A DNA stretch of 60,572 bases. Source: Alphaproteobacteria bacterium (GTDB lineage: Bacteria > Pseudomonadota > Alphaproteobacteria > CAAHEQ01 > UBA3637). The notes beneath the pieces were generated by a model. That model was not told the origin of the DNA. It saw only the letters and a list, made by a program, of their open reading frames with translations, and did not search any database. Position 1 is the stretch's first letter, and each line of letters opens with the position of its first letter. The stretch spans positions 1 to 60,572 of the forward strand of contig SUUS01000007.1 in assembly GCA_015062395.1 (NCBI GenBank), given 5' to 3'. A program made the translations under genes and the position numbers. Below, in pieces: positions 40,502 through 49,471 of the stretch.

Positions 40502-41056
40502 TATTTTTTCTTTTGATGGATGCCATTGAAAAAAGCTTGTATTTTTTATGTTTAAATTTTTATATGTTTCTTTGAATTTTGAATGGTCAAAATTTTGGCG
40601 ATTTTCAATAAAGTACATGAACATTCTTAAAAATCCACCGTGTGTCACAATTAATAAGTTTTGGTTTGTATCGATTGTTTTTGCAAAATCTTTAACCCTA
40701 TCATAAAGTTGAGAAAAGCTTTCTGCGTTTAATTTTTGTGGATTAGTATTAAAAATATCCCATGTTTCTTTGGATATTTCTGTGCTTTTGCAGGCTTCTA
40801 ATTGACCGTAGCAAAGCTCTCTTAATCGGGCATCAAAAGATATGGGGACTTGAATATATTGATTGATTATTTCTGCAGTTTGTTTTGCTCTTAATAAATC
40901 AGAAGATATAATTTGATGAATGTTTAAATTTATTAATTTTTGCGCACTTTTTTCGGCTTCCTTTTTGCCTTGTTCATTCAATGGAATGTCTGTATGGCCT
41001 TGTATTTTTTTCATCGCATTCCAATGGGTTTGTCCGTGTCTGATAAGATAAATCAT
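40472..41056 (-). CDS. Histidine phosphatase (phosphoglycerate mutase-like)
   Basis: A 194-residue enzyme of the RHG branch. The N-terminal IYLIRHGQTHWNAMKKIQGHTDIPLNEQGKKEA is classic, with catalytic His7. SSDLLRAKQTAEII and RLRELCYGQLE (Glu acid/base) follow, and the second His is in IVTHGGFLRM. All catalytic residues are kept, unlike in the paralogue at 37312. Candidates are alpha-ribazole phosphatase (CobC), GpmB or a sugar phosphatase; the context (a pyruvate/peptide transporter upstream, ATGA overlap) does not decide among them. Confidence 0.87.
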   Translation of the reverse strand: MIYLIRHGQTHWNAMKKIQGHTDIPLNEQGKKEAEKSAQKLINLNIHQIISSDLLRAKQTAEIINQYIQVPISFDARLRELCYGQLEACKSTEISKETWDIFNTNPQKLNAESFSQLYDRVKDFAKTIDTNQNLLIVTHGGFLRMFMYFIENRQNFDHSKFKETYKNLNIKNTSFFQWHPSKEKILTFVSESFR

Positions 41057-42468
41057 TTCGATGCTTTATTTTGTTTTGGAGATGATGGACCATAAATTAA
41101 AAATACAATGCCTGCCACGATTGCCAAAATAACACCTATGTATTTTGATGCACAAATGTTTAAATTAAAAAATAATGAATCGTATGCTACATAGGTTATA
41201 CTGACGGCAGTCATAAAAATGGCTGGTATCATTGATATCAGATAATTTTTGCCGTTTTGTTTTAAATAAATGCTAATCATCCATAATGTACAGACTGCAA
41301 GTGTTTGATTAATCCAACCAAAGTATTGCCATATGGTTTGTACGTTTATTGCAGACAATATGATGCCTCCACCTAATACAAAAATAGTTAATGCAATGCG
41401 CGAAACCAATTTATCTTGTGAAAGTTTCAGAAAGTCAGCGCAAGATAAGCGAGCAGAGCGAAAGCAAGTATCGCCCGTTGTTATTGCTAATATAACGACA
41501 GAGGTAATGGTTAAAATGCTTCCATACGCGCCCAGTAATCCTTTGGAAATATCTGATACAACAGCGCCAGTTGAACCAGTTGTTATTACGGCTTGCAGTG
41601 CGTGACTGTTTTCATAAAATGCAATGCCTAATGTCGCCCACATCAGTGCAATTATGCCTTCGGTAATCATAGCACCATAAAAAATCGGGCGTCCGTATTT
41701 TTCATCTTTTAAACAACGCGCAATCATGGGGGATTGTGTTGAATGAAAGCCACTGATAGCGCCACAAGCTATTGTGATAAACATCAGTGGGAAAATGGGC
41801 AATTTTTCTGGGTGATGATTGGTCAAGTCGAAGTTTAAGAATAGTGGAATTCCCTTTGTAAATAAAACAACCGTTAATAAAATGCTGGATACAATTAAGC
41901 ACAAAGCAAACAATGGATAAAAGCGTCCAATGACTTTATCAATCGGTAGCAATGTTGCGATAAAATAATAACCAAAGATGATGCTTAACCAAAACCATAA
42001 AGGCAAATTTGATAAAGATGCAAGCATTTGAGCCGGGCTTTTTGCAAAAATCGCGCCTACAAGCAAAAGCATCGCAATCAGAATAAACAAAAAGACAAAT
42101 CTGAATTTTTTTCCAAAATATGTTTCCATCAAATACGTAAGCGATTTTCCATCGTTGCGAAGGGATAACATTCCTGATAAATAATCATGAACGGCTCCTG
42201 CAAAAATGCATCCAATAACAATCCAAATCAAACAAACGGGTCCATATAAAGCGCCTAAAATAGCCCCGAAAACAGGACCTAGTCCTGCAATGTTTAACAG
42301 CTGTATTAAAAATGCCTTATAGGTTGGCATGACCATATAATCAACGCCATCATTTAATCGAACAGCTGGCGTATCTTTGGAGGATAAACCAAAAACCTTT
42401 TCAACAAAAGCGCCATAGAACATATAACCTAAAATCAGCGAAATACATGCGATTAAAAATAAAATCAT
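41053..42468 (-). CDS. CstA-family carbon starvation/pyruvate transporter
   Basis: A 471-residue inner-membrane transporter with about 13 hydrophobic segments. The family marks are FVEKVFGL, NIAGLGPVFGAILGALYGP, GAVHDYLSGMLSLRNDGKS and GDTCFRSARL. It is a short member (E. coli CstA is about 700 residues), close to the shorter CstA group seen in Bacteroidetes and some alphaproteobacteria. Substrates of the family are pyruvate (BtsT/CstA) or peptides. The ATG at 42468 has AAAGGA upstream; a longer in-frame start would add a basic, unconserved 41-residue tail. The stop overlaps the phosphatase gene (ATGA). Confidence 0.87.
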   Translation of the reverse strand: MILFLIACISLILGYMFYGAFVEKVFGLSSKDTPAVRLNDGVDYMVMPTYKAFLIQLLNIAGLGPVFGAILGALYGPVCLIWIVIGCIFAGAVHDYLSGMLSLRNDGKSLTYLMETYFGKKFRFVFLFILIAMLLLVGAIFAKSPAQMLASLSNLPLWFWLSIIFGYYFIATLLPIDKVIGRFYPLFALCLIVSSILLTVVLFTKGIPLFLNFDLTNHHPEKLPIFPLMFITIACGAISGFHSTQSPMIARCLKDEKYGRPIFYGAMITEGIIALMWATLGIAFYENSHALQAVITTGSTGAVVSDISKGLLGAYGSILTITSVVILAITTGDTCFRSARLSCADFLKLSQDKLVSRIALTIFVLGGGIILSAINVQTIWQYFGWINQTLAVCTLWMISIYLKQNGKNYLISMIPAIFMTAVSITYVAYDSLFFNLNICASKYIGVILAIVAGIVFLIYGPSSPKQNKASK

Positions 42469-42578
42469 TGGTTGTCCTTTCTTTTTTTGTTTATCAGAGT
42501 ATGTCTTTTTTCGGATTCTGTCAATAAAAAGCTTTTTTGAATATCTTGAGCTTTTTTTATTAGTCAGAAATTTTTTCG

Positions 42579-42608
42579 AAAAAAATACCACAAGCTTTTG
42601 ACTTGTGG
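42579..42608 (-). terminator. Terminator after the 42634 gene
   Basis: On the minus strand, CCACAAG (42608-42602) pairs with CTTGTGG (42594-42588) and is followed by TA and seven T's (42585-42579). Confidence 0.8.
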
Positions 42609-42633
42609 CACTTTTTTATATCTTTTTGAAAAA

Positions 42634-43602
42634 TTATTTTACTTCTGGATATACTTTTTTCAATGTTGTTCTAACCAAATTTTTCATTTTAACTTTAGAT
42701 GCATAACGTGAGCATGTGCATTTTTTAACTTCTTTACCTTCTGGCATACAGAACGTAAAGCCAACATAGTAAGAACCAGGTTTTAATTTATCGAATTTAA
42801 ATTTACCGTCTTTTCCTGTTTTTATCATTTTATTGTATGCAACAGCGCGTTCGTCAGCAGGCGCTAAACGTTCATTGCCCACCCAATGACGAGAATACCA
42901 TTCATCAGAATATGTTGTCACAGGGTTGATGAATACATCTGCATTTTCAAAGCACTTTGTCGTTCCGTCAGCCAATTCAAAGCATGCAGCACCTTCGATG
43001 ACTGCATGACCTTCTCCTGCATAAGGTGCGTATTCAGCTTCAATAAATTCAACTTTGCGTGGTTCCAATTTTAAAGGAGGGCATGTTGCTGTTTTTGGTG
43101 CTGGTTTCTTTTCTTCTGGAACAACAACTTTTACTTCAGCTTTTACATTGTTTTCCTTTATTGTTGCTTCAAGCGTTTTTACTCTGTTTCTACCTCTACG
43201 AGCAGATCTTGGTTGACCTGCGCGTCTTTTTTGTTGGGCTGCCATTCTTTGTTTGCGCTTTTGTTCTAAAATGCGTTCTCTTTTTATAGATTCATTACTT
43301 CTGATATATATTTCAAAGTTGTTATATAAATAGATAATACCTACTATTTGAACATATGCAATAATTATGAAACATGTAAATACCAACATAAACAGTCCAG
43401 AAACTTCATAAACTTTTTTTTCTGGCTTTGCTGGTTGGGATTGGGTTGCAGGTACAGCTTTTGTTATTTCTTCAACCTTTTTAGGTTCAACTTTTTTTAC
43501 TGTTTTTACTGGAACTGCTTTTTTGGCAGTTGTCTTTGTCGCTTCAGCTTTTTTAGCTGGAACGGTTTTTTTATTTGTTGTTTTTTTTGTGTTTGCCACC
43601 AT
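42634..43602 (-). CDS. Membrane protein with H1-like Lys/Ala-rich tail
   Basis: A 322-residue protein. Residues 1-70 are a Lys/Ala/Thr/Pro low-complexity tail (KKTTNKKTVPAKKAEATK), like histone H1-type bacterial proteins. One membrane segment follows (about 72-98, LFMLVFTCFIIIAYVQIVGII), then a basic, coiled segment (RERILEQKRKQRMAAQQKRR). The last 120 residues hold cysteines and a beta-sandwich-like KDGKFKFDKLKPGSYYVGFTF, resembling carboxypeptidase-regulatory repeats, with CTCS near the end. The tail may bind DNA or RNA at the membrane; orientation cannot be settled. I know no matching family. AAGGAG precedes the start, and a strong promoter with a palindrome lies upstream. Confidence 0.8.
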   Translation of the reverse strand: MVANTKKTTNKKTVPAKKAEATKTTAKKAVPVKTVKKVEPKKVEEITKAVPATQSQPAKPEKKVYEVSGLFMLVFTCFIIIAYVQIVGIIYLYNNFEIYIRSNESIKRERILEQKRKQRMAAQQKRRAGQPRSARRGRNRVKTLEATIKENNVKAEVKVVVPEEKKPAPKTATCPPLKLEPRKVEFIEAEYAPYAGEGHAVIEGAACFELADGTTKCFENADVFINPVTTYSDEWYSRHWVGNERLAPADERAVAYNKMIKTGKDGKFKFDKLKPGSYYVGFTFCMPEGKEVKKCTCSRYASKVKMKNLVRTTLKKVYPEVK

Positions 43603-43633
43603 TTTAAATCTCCTTATAAATAAAGCATAATCG

Positions 43634-43663
43634 TATCTTAAGATAAGTTTTAACTTTTGTCAA
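43634..43663 (-). promoter_or_regulatory. Promoter with palindrome at the -10 (43602 gene)
   Basis: On the minus strand, TTGACA (43663-43658), 17-bp spacer, TAAGAT (43640-43635). The 12-bp perfect palindrome TATCTTAAGATA (43634-43645) covers the -10, which suits a repressor site. Confidence 0.65.
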
Positions 43664-44378
43664 GCGCCTGTTTTGCAACAGCATCTTCTATTCTTTCTTC
43701 GACAATTTTCATGAACTCACGTTTGTCTAATCCTGTTTCAACAGGGGGTAAAAATTCGATAACAACTGTACCAGGATAACGTTTAACCGAATTTTTAGGC
43801 CAAAAATAACCCGTATTCAGTGCGACAGGAATAACTGGTGCATTAACAGCTTCATAAATCATTGCCAGACCCGGATTGTATTTTGTTTTTGTTCCTGGCG
43901 CAGTTCTGGTCCCTTCGGGGAAAATGATGATGTTAAAGCCTTCTTTTAAGCGTTCTTTTGCTTGCGCATACATGTTGCGTAAAGAGGACGTGCCTTTTTT
44001 TCTGTCTATAAAAATACATCCAGAGCGCCAAAAGTACCAACCAGCTAAAGGAATAAATGCTAACGATTTTTTCATAACGTAAATTGTATTGGGCAATATC
44101 GAATGAAATAAGACCGTTTCCATTGCAGATTGGTGTTTTGATGCAACGATATAACCATTTTGTTTGGGTAGATTTTCCAATCCTTTGATTTCAACTTTTA
44201 TGCCAACTAAAAGGCGTAGTAAAACACGATTACCTTTCGCCCACAATTCTGCGACGTGAATAACAATCTTTTTGTTTAACAATAGTGTCCATGAAAAAAT
44301 AGAACAAACTGAAAAAGACCAAACATAAAATACCAATAAGAAAATAATTGAACGAATCCAAAGAATAATGTTTGTCAT
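43650..44378 (-). CDS. plsC: 1-acyl-sn-glycerol-3-phosphate acyltransferase
   Basis: A 242-residue membrane enzyme making phosphatidic acid. An N-terminal hydrophobic segment (6-33) precedes the PlsC domain. Motif I is KHQSAMET (the alphaproteobacterial variant of HX4D, with Glu), motif II includes GCIFIDRKKG, and motif III is FPEGTRTAPG. It is last in the ftsE-ftsX-ydcF-plsC run and overlaps the YdcF gene by four bases; the same order occurs in other alphaproteobacteria. The 43634-43663 promoter region of the opposite neighbour overlaps its 3' end. Confidence 0.9.
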   Translation of the reverse strand: MTNIILWIRSIIFLLVFYVWSFSVCSIFSWTLLLNKKIVIHVAELWAKGNRVLLRLLVGIKVEIKGLENLPKQNGYIVASKHQSAMETVLFHSILPNTIYVMKKSLAFIPLAGWYFWRSGCIFIDRKKGTSSLRNMYAQAKERLKEGFNIIIFPEGTRTAPGTKTKYNPGLAMIYEAVNAPVIPVALNTGYFWPKNSVKRYPGTVVIEFLPPVETGLDKREFMKIVEERIEDAVAKQALDKS

Positions 44379-44947
44379 AAAAATGCTCTCCTAATTAAAA
44401 GTTGCACAAAACGAACTATGAATTTGTTGTATTCCACAAATAACAACCACGCACTACGTGTGTATGTCCAATGTTGTTCTGTATGCATAAAAACAGAAAC
44501 AGGATAAATTGTCAAGTCTTGTATTGCAGAACGTATTTCAAATAAACTGCGTGGCATATGATAAAATGATGTGACAAGTAAGATTGATTTGATGTTTTTT
44601 TTCGTTGTCCATTCTTTTGTTTCCAGCGCATTTTCAAACGTATTGTCTGCTTTATATCCTAAAGTTATTTGATTTAAATGTTTTTCATCTATTTTTTTAA
44701 ATAATGCACCCATTGAAACTTTTGAATTTACACCAGAAATCAACATTTGAGGTGCTTTTTGTTTTTCCAATAAGTTTAATGCAGTTGATAATCTTTCAGC
44801 TCCTCCAGTTAAAACAACAATTGCGTCAGCAGATGGAATTGTCGAAAATTTTAACATGTATGCATACACAGCGAAACCACAAAAACCAAGAATCCAAGAG
44901 GCAAACATTACGATTGTTGCATAAGATATAAAGGGTTTGATGGACAT
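44375..44947 (-). CDS. YdcF/SanA family (DUF218) membrane protein
   Basis: A 190-residue protein with one membrane helix (about 8-32) and a DUF218 domain outside. The domain shows ADAIVVLTGGAERLSTALNLLEKQKAPQMLISG, then NTFENALETKEW and ILLVTSFYHMPRSLFEIR, the standard marks of the ElyC/SanA/YdcF group, which acts in envelope maintenance. The ATG at 44947 overlaps the ftsX stop by one base (TAATG); a longer frame from 45154 runs antisense through ftsX's own coding sequence on the same strand and is rejected. It sits between ftsX and plsC. Confidence 0.87.
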   Translation of the reverse strand: MSIKPFISYATIVMFASWILGFCGFAVYAYMLKFSTIPSADAIVVLTGGAERLSTALNLLEKQKAPQMLISGVNSKVSMGALFKKIDEKHLNQITLGYKADNTFENALETKEWTTKKNIKSILLVTSFYHMPRSLFEIRSAIQDLTIYPVSVFMHTEQHWTYTRSAWLLFVEYNKFIVRFVQLLIRRAFL

Positions 44948-45837
44948 TAGTATGACCTCAATTTTCGCAAAGCTGTTAGCAGAGCTGTAATAAAGGAAAG
45001 TAATGCGACAACCATGGGCAGTAATAAAATTACTCCCCATTGAATGGATGTCAGAGCTCCTTGATGGAATAACGAATCGGGCTGCGAATCTACCAAAGTG
45101 ACAACAATTCCAACAATGGGGAGCGATAATAATAATCCCATCACTGCGCCCCAAAAACCTTTCGAAAAGCTGTTAGAGGCGACACCAAAGGCAATGGAAA
45201 AATCTTTTGCTCCCATTAATTGTAATAAATTTAATGTACTTTCTTGGACTAACAACGTGGAACGAGTCGTGTAAATGACTGTAAATGCTGTTGTTAATAT
45301 CAACAAAACAATAATAAGGAAAATGCTGCGTTGGATTCCTTTGACAAGGTCGATTAAATGAGATAACCAAATCCTGTGCGAATCAATTTTTGCATATGGC
45401 GCAACAGTGTTAATTTCACTTTTGAGCATATCTAAAGAAAAAGAGGCATCTTTTTTTAGTTGTACGTCGATTAAATAAGGGATAGGCAAATCGTTTAATT
45501 GACTTAAATCACCTAACCAAGGAGCCATCAAATTTTCCATTTGGGCATCATCTAGGACATAAAAACTTTCAACAAACGATTGTTGAGTCAGCAATTCTTT
45601 TATGTCTTCAAGCTCACTTATAGCATCTTCTAAACGGTTAATTCCATTCAAGTCGTATGTCGGTTGCTGGATTGTTAAAGAACCTGAAATAACAGCATTC
45701 CAGTGAGATATGATATTCGATAAGCTCATAGAGGCAAATAAAGTTAAGGCTGCTACAAAAGTCATTAGCATTGCAATCCAAGCCAAAAAAAATGGAGATG
45801 CTTGCTTAACTGGTAATTTTCTTTTAAAGCTCAACAT
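44947..45837 (-). CDS. ftsX: Cell division protein FtsX
   Basis: A 296-residue permease-like protein of the FtsEX complex, which drives periplasmic murein hydrolases at the septum. The topology is the expected four segments: one near residues 18-40, then three after residue 165. A periplasmic loop of about 120 residues between the first two has FtsX-type LEDAISELEDIKELLTQQSFVESFYVLDDAQ. The AmiC-type amidase at 14187 is a likely downstream target through an activator. The gene overlaps ftsE by 14 bases. Confidence 0.9.
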   Translation of the reverse strand: MLSFKRKLPVKQASPFFLAWIAMLMTFVAALTLFASMSLSNIISHWNAVISGSLTIQQPTYDLNGINRLEDAISELEDIKELLTQQSFVESFYVLDDAQMENLMAPWLGDLSQLNDLPIPYLIDVQLKKDASFSLDMLKSEINTVAPYAKIDSHRIWLSHLIDLVKGIQRSIFLIIVLLILTTAFTVIYTTRSTLLVQESTLNLLQLMGAKDFSIAFGVASNSFSKGFWGAVMGLLLSLPIVGIVVTLVDSQPDSLFHQGALTSIQWGVILLLPMVVALLSFITALLTALRKLRSY

Positions 45838-46546
45838 TTTCGTCCTCCAAGCTGACAGTCGGTTTAATAATCTCTACATTTCCTTGTGTTAAGTGTAGTT
45901 GAGGTTTGTTAAATTGTCGTACTAATGCTTGATTATGCGTAGCAATAACCAAAGTCGTTCCTAACCGATTAAGTTCTAAAAATAAATGTAAAATACGTGC
46001 TGCCATCGCATCATCTACATTTCCAGTTGGCTCATCAGCAAGCAATAAATCTGGTTTGTTAATGACAGCTCTTGCAATGGCAATTCGTTGTTTTTCTCCT
46101 CCAGAAAGAGCCGTTGGCAATTCATTCATACAGTTTTCTAATCCGACCCAAGAAAGTAATTCTCCGACTCTGCGTTTGATTTCTTTTTCATTCATTCCAA
46201 TAATACGTAGTGGCAGAGCAACATTGTCAAACGTGGATAAATGATCTAATAATCTAAAGTCTTGAAAAACGACTCCGATTCGCCGGCGAAAAAAAGGTAA
46301 TTTGGAGGCAGGTACTTTACTTAAATCTTGACCAAAGATTTTTAATCGTCCAGATGTTGGCTTTGTTGCCAAGTACATCATTCGTAACAATGATGTTTTT
46401 CCAGCGCCACTTGCGCCTGTGACAAAGTGAAAGGACCCTTTTTCCAATGTAAATTGAATGTTTTTTAACACCGAATGCCCGTTTTCATATTTCAAAAAAA
46501 CGCGGTGAAAATCAACAATTGGTAAAGAGTCAAACAATGGTTGCAT
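45824..46546 (-). CDS. ftsE: Cell division ATP-binding protein FtsE
   Basis: A 240-residue ABC ATPase. Walker A GASGAGKTS is near residues 42-50, the Q-loop is VFQDFRLLDHLSTFDNVALPLRI, the signature LSGGEKQRIAIARA follows, and Walker B is LLLADEPTGNVD. The D-loop and H-loop (IATHN) are intact. FtsE powers FtsX. The gene is first in the operon with ftsX, ydcF and plsC; the divergent gene on the plus strand has its own promoter in the 77-bp gap. Confidence 0.94.
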   Translation of the reverse strand: MQPLFDSLPIVDFHRVFLKYENGHSVLKNIQFTLEKGSFHFVTGASGAGKTSLLRMMYLATKPTSGRLKIFGQDLSKVPASKLPFFRRRIGVVFQDFRLLDHLSTFDNVALPLRIIGMNEKEIKRRVGELLSWVGLENCMNELPTALSGGEKQRIAIARAVINKPDLLLADEPTGNVDDAMAARILHLFLELNRLGTTLVIATHNQALVRQFNKPQLHLTQGNVEIIKPTVSLEDENVEL

Positions 46547-46554
46547 TTTAATCC

Positions 46555-46583
46555 TTGTCTAAATAAAATTTATCGACTATAAT
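46555..46583 (+). promoter_or_regulatory. Promoter of the 46624 operon
   Basis: TTGTCT 46555-46560, 17-bp spacer, perfect TATAAT 46578-46583. The leader of about 33 nt has AAGGGC before the ATG at 46624. Confidence 0.7.
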
Positions 46584-46623
46584 TGCCATATTAACGGATT
46601 TTATTTAAAAGGGCAAGACCAAG

Positions 46624-47421
46624 ATGAAAATTAAATGTGAAAATTGTTCTGTGGAGTATGAAGTACCCGATGCGCGCTTATCTTTAGAGCATCCACATTT
46701 TTTTAAATGCTCTGCATGTGGCTTTGTTTTTGATTTCAAACAAAAACAAGAAGACGACGATGTTATGCTGCCTCCATCCGTAGAACAATCCGATGTGGTT
46801 CCGATGCCTTTATCTGAAATTTTTGATGAAAAACTTGAAAATAATGAAGAAATACAAGAAGAACAAAAAATAAACATTTTTTCAGAAGAACAAAAGTTTG
46901 AAGAAAATCATCCGTCGCCTTTATTTACATCTTGGGACGAAACAGATGAATTTATGCCGATTTCAAAAACTCAATCAAAGACATATAAAAAAATGCTGAT
47001 ATTTTTTGTGGTTTTTATTTTGTGTTTTTGTGCAGTTTTGTTTTTGATTTATGAAGGACGCTATTTATTTTCCAGAAAATTTGATTGGGCACATGATATT
47101 TATCAGAAAACGGGCATTTCAACGGATATAACAGCTGATGGTTTGGCTTTTCAAAACACCATTTTTGATTCTTTGTCTGAACGTGAAGGGTATGTTTTGC
47201 TGATTAAAAGCCAAGTTGTTAATACAACAGATGCTGAAAAAAAATTAGCCGTTGTTTTAATACATATTTTGGATGAGCAAGACAACGTTATTCAAACTAA
47301 AGAAGTTGATTTGGGTAAAGATGCGCTATTTTCTGGTGAAAAGATATATTTTGAAGAACGTTTGTTTCCGGTGACGGATAAAGCAAAACGAATCGAATTA
47401 ACTTTTAAAAAGGAAGAATAA
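46624..47421 (+). CDS. MJ0042-type zinc-ribbon membrane protein
   Basis: A 265-residue protein. The N-terminal zinc ribbon is IKCENCSVEYEVPDARL, then FKCSACGFVFDF (CxxC ... CxxC), as in the MJ0042/zinc-ribbon group common in alphaproteobacteria. An acidic linker follows, one membrane helix (about 122-142), and a DUF3426-like C-terminal domain (LLIKSQVVNTTDAEKKLAVVLIHILDEQDNVIQTKEV) outside the cytosol. The role is unknown; it could link a cytosolic metal or RNA signal to the envelope. It is first in an operon that runs to miaB and beyond, overlapping the next gene by one base. Confidence 0.85.
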   Translation: MKIKCENCSVEYEVPDARLSLEHPHFFKCSACGFVFDFKQKQEDDDVMLPPSVEQSDVVPMPLSEIFDEKLENNEEIQEEQKINIFSEEQKFEENHPSPLFTSWDETDEFMPISKTQSKTYKKMLIFFVVFILCFCAVLFLIYEGRYLFSRKFDWAHDIYQKTGISTDITADGLAFQNTIFDSLSEREGYVLLIKSQVVNTTDAEKKLAVVLIHILDEQDNVIQTKEVDLGKDALFSGEKIYFEERLFPVTDKAKRIELTFKKEE

Positions 47422-48131
47422 TGAAAACACTGTTTTATTTATTTGTTTTTTTCAAAGTTTCAAGTGCGTTGGCGTTTTGTCCTATGGGGGAACTTTATCA
47501 AAAAGCTGGAAGAGCTTTTGATGCGTGGAGCCAATATCAAGCATGCGCTGATGAAAACAACGATGCATCCTCTCAACTTTATGTCGGGCAGGTTTATTTA
47601 GATGGCAATTCGAATGTTCAACAAAGTTTGAATATGGCGTTAAGATATTTTCGAATGGCATCCGAAAATGGGTATGCTCCAGCACAAAGAAAATTGGCTA
47701 TTTTGATGCAGGATATGGAAGAATTGGGTGATATGGGTGTAAAAGCATTGGAGAGTTTTGAAGATGCTTGGCGTCAAGAGAATAATTCGGACAGAAAAAC
47801 AATGTCTGCGCTATCTTGGATGATGCTGGCAGCTGAAAAACCAGAAAATAAATGGTTTTATTTTTCTGAAAATGTTTTGGATAAAGAAGCCGTTCAATTA
47901 TTGCCTCAAATGAAATCAGGAATGTCGCCCGAGCAAATAGAAATGGCTCAAAAATCGGCAACTGCGTGGAAGCAAGAACAACTGCTCAAACAGGCAAAAT
48001 TTTTGTTGGACGATACAGCCTATGAAGATTTTAAACAAATTATTTATCCAGATAAAAATGTTAAAACAAAAATCTCTCGAGCGCAGGCCGTCGAAGAATT
48101 AAGAAAGTATAAAATGAGTAAGCGTAAATGA
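47421..48131 (+). CDS. Exported Sel1-like repeat protein
   Basis: A 236-residue periplasmic protein. The signal peptide covers residues 1-18 (TLFYLFVFFKVSSALA). Two to three Sel1/TPR-like repeats follow: AGRAFDAWSQYQACADENNDASSQLYVGQVYLDG, then QSLNMALRYFRMASENGYAPAQRKLAIL. The C-terminal part is helical and charged. Sel1 repeats scaffold protein complexes. It is coupled to the zinc-ribbon gene upstream (one-base overlap) and to miaB downstream (ATGA overlap). Confidence 0.8.
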   Translation: MKTLFYLFVFFKVSSALAFCPMGELYQKAGRAFDAWSQYQACADENNDASSQLYVGQVYLDGNSNVQQSLNMALRYFRMASENGYAPAQRKLAILMQDMEELGDMGVKALESFEDAWRQENNSDRKTMSALSWMMLAAEKPENKWFYFSENVLDKEAVQLLPQMKSGMSPEQIEMAQKSATAWKQEQLLKQAKFLLDDTAYEDFKQIIYPDKNVKTKISRAQAVEELRKYKMSKRK

Positions 48132-49468
48132 AAAAAGTATATATTAACACTATGGGTTGTCAAATGAATGTGTATGACAGCCGTCGCATATTAGATGCTT
48201 TGTTTGTTTTAGGGTATGAAGAAACTTTATTTCCAGAAGAAGCTGATTTGTTAATGATTAACACATGTTATATTCGTGAAAAAGCTTCTGATAAAGTTTT
48301 TTCAATGTTGGGAAAATTTTGCCAAATAAAACAGGAACGAAAAAACAAAGGCTTATCAACGTATATTGGTTTGGCAGGATGTGTTGTTCAGGCTTTGGGC
48401 GACGAAGTTTTTAAAAAAGCGCCTTTCGTGGATTTAGCAGTTGGACCTCAGTCTTATCATCGGATACCAGAATTGCTGGCAAAATTAGAACGAGGTCAAG
48501 CGCGTTCAATAGAAACTAATTTTACAAGTGATGAGAAATTTGGTGCTTTGCCAGTTGCGCAAGCACGTGCTTACAGCGCTTTTTTAGCGATACAAGAAGG
48601 GTGCGATAATTTTTGTACTTATTGCGTTGTTCCTTATACACGAGGGTGTGAGTATTCACGCAGTGCTTCAGAAATTATCGATGAAGCTAAACAAATGGTC
48701 GATTCGGGGGCTGTTGAAATTATGCTGTTGGGGCAAAATGTTGATTGCTGGCATGGTTTAGGTCTTAACAATGATAAAGAATGGGGATTGGCTAGGTTAA
48801 TCGAGGAATTAGCAAAAATAGATGCTTTGAAACGTATTCGATATACAACGTCTTATCCAGTAGATATTACGGATGATATGATAGCAGCCCACAGAGATGT
48901 TGATAAATTAATGCCATATATTCATTTACCTATTCAGGCTGGTTCAGATGGTGTGTTAAAGGCTATGAACAGAAGATATTCTGTTGAACAATACTTAAGT
49001 GTTGTTGATAAATTACGTCAAGCACGACCTGATATTGCTATTTCTTCTGATTTTATTGTCGGTTTTCCTGGCGAAACGGATGAAGATTTTGAAAAAACTT
49101 TGGATGTTGTTCGTACAGTAGATTATGCACAAAGTTATTCATTTAAGTATTCGCCCAGACCTGGAACGCCTGCAAGTTTGATGAAAAATCAAATTCCAGA
49201 GAATGTTAAATCAGAAAGATTAACCACACTTCAGGCATTATTATTGGAAAGGCAAAAAGCTTTTAATTTGAAGTTTATTCATCAGACATTGCCAGTCTTA
49301 TTAACAGAAAAGGGTAAACAAGACGGGCAGTTGAACGGCTATAGTCCGTATTTGCAAAATGTTCATGTGACTTTACCAGAAGAATACTTGGGTAAAATAG
49401 TTGATTTAGAAATAACCAATGCAACGGCCAGTTCTTTAACGGGTCAAACAATACAAGAAAGGAAATAA
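48128..49468 (+). CDS. miaB: tRNA-i6A37 methylthiotransferase MiaB
   Basis: A 446-residue radical SAM enzyme converting i6A37 to ms2i6A37 in tRNAs reading UNN codons; tRNA-Phe here is a natural substrate. The N-terminal UPF0004 domain has NTMGCQMNVYDS, LMINTCYIREKA and GLAGCVVQ, which supply three cluster Cys. The radical SAM cluster is GCDNFCTYCVVPYTRG, and a TRAM domain ends the protein (about 380-446). The order miaB-phoH-ybeY-corC downstream is the classical one. Confidence 0.95.
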   Translation: MKKVYINTMGCQMNVYDSRRILDALFVLGYEETLFPEEADLLMINTCYIREKASDKVFSMLGKFCQIKQERKNKGLSTYIGLAGCVVQALGDEVFKKAPFVDLAVGPQSYHRIPELLAKLERGQARSIETNFTSDEKFGALPVAQARAYSAFLAIQEGCDNFCTYCVVPYTRGCEYSRSASEIIDEAKQMVDSGAVEIMLLGQNVDCWHGLGLNNDKEWGLARLIEELAKIDALKRIRYTTSYPVDITDDMIAAHRDVDKLMPYIHLPIQAGSDGVLKAMNRRYSVEQYLSVVDKLRQARPDIAISSDFIVGFPGETDEDFEKTLDVVRTVDYAQSYSFKYSPRPGTPASLMKNQIPENVKSERLTTLQALLLERQKAFNLKFIHQTLPVLLTEKGKQDGQLNGYSPYLQNVHVTLPEEYLGKIVDLEITNATASSLTGQTIQERK

Positions 49469-49471
49469 AGT

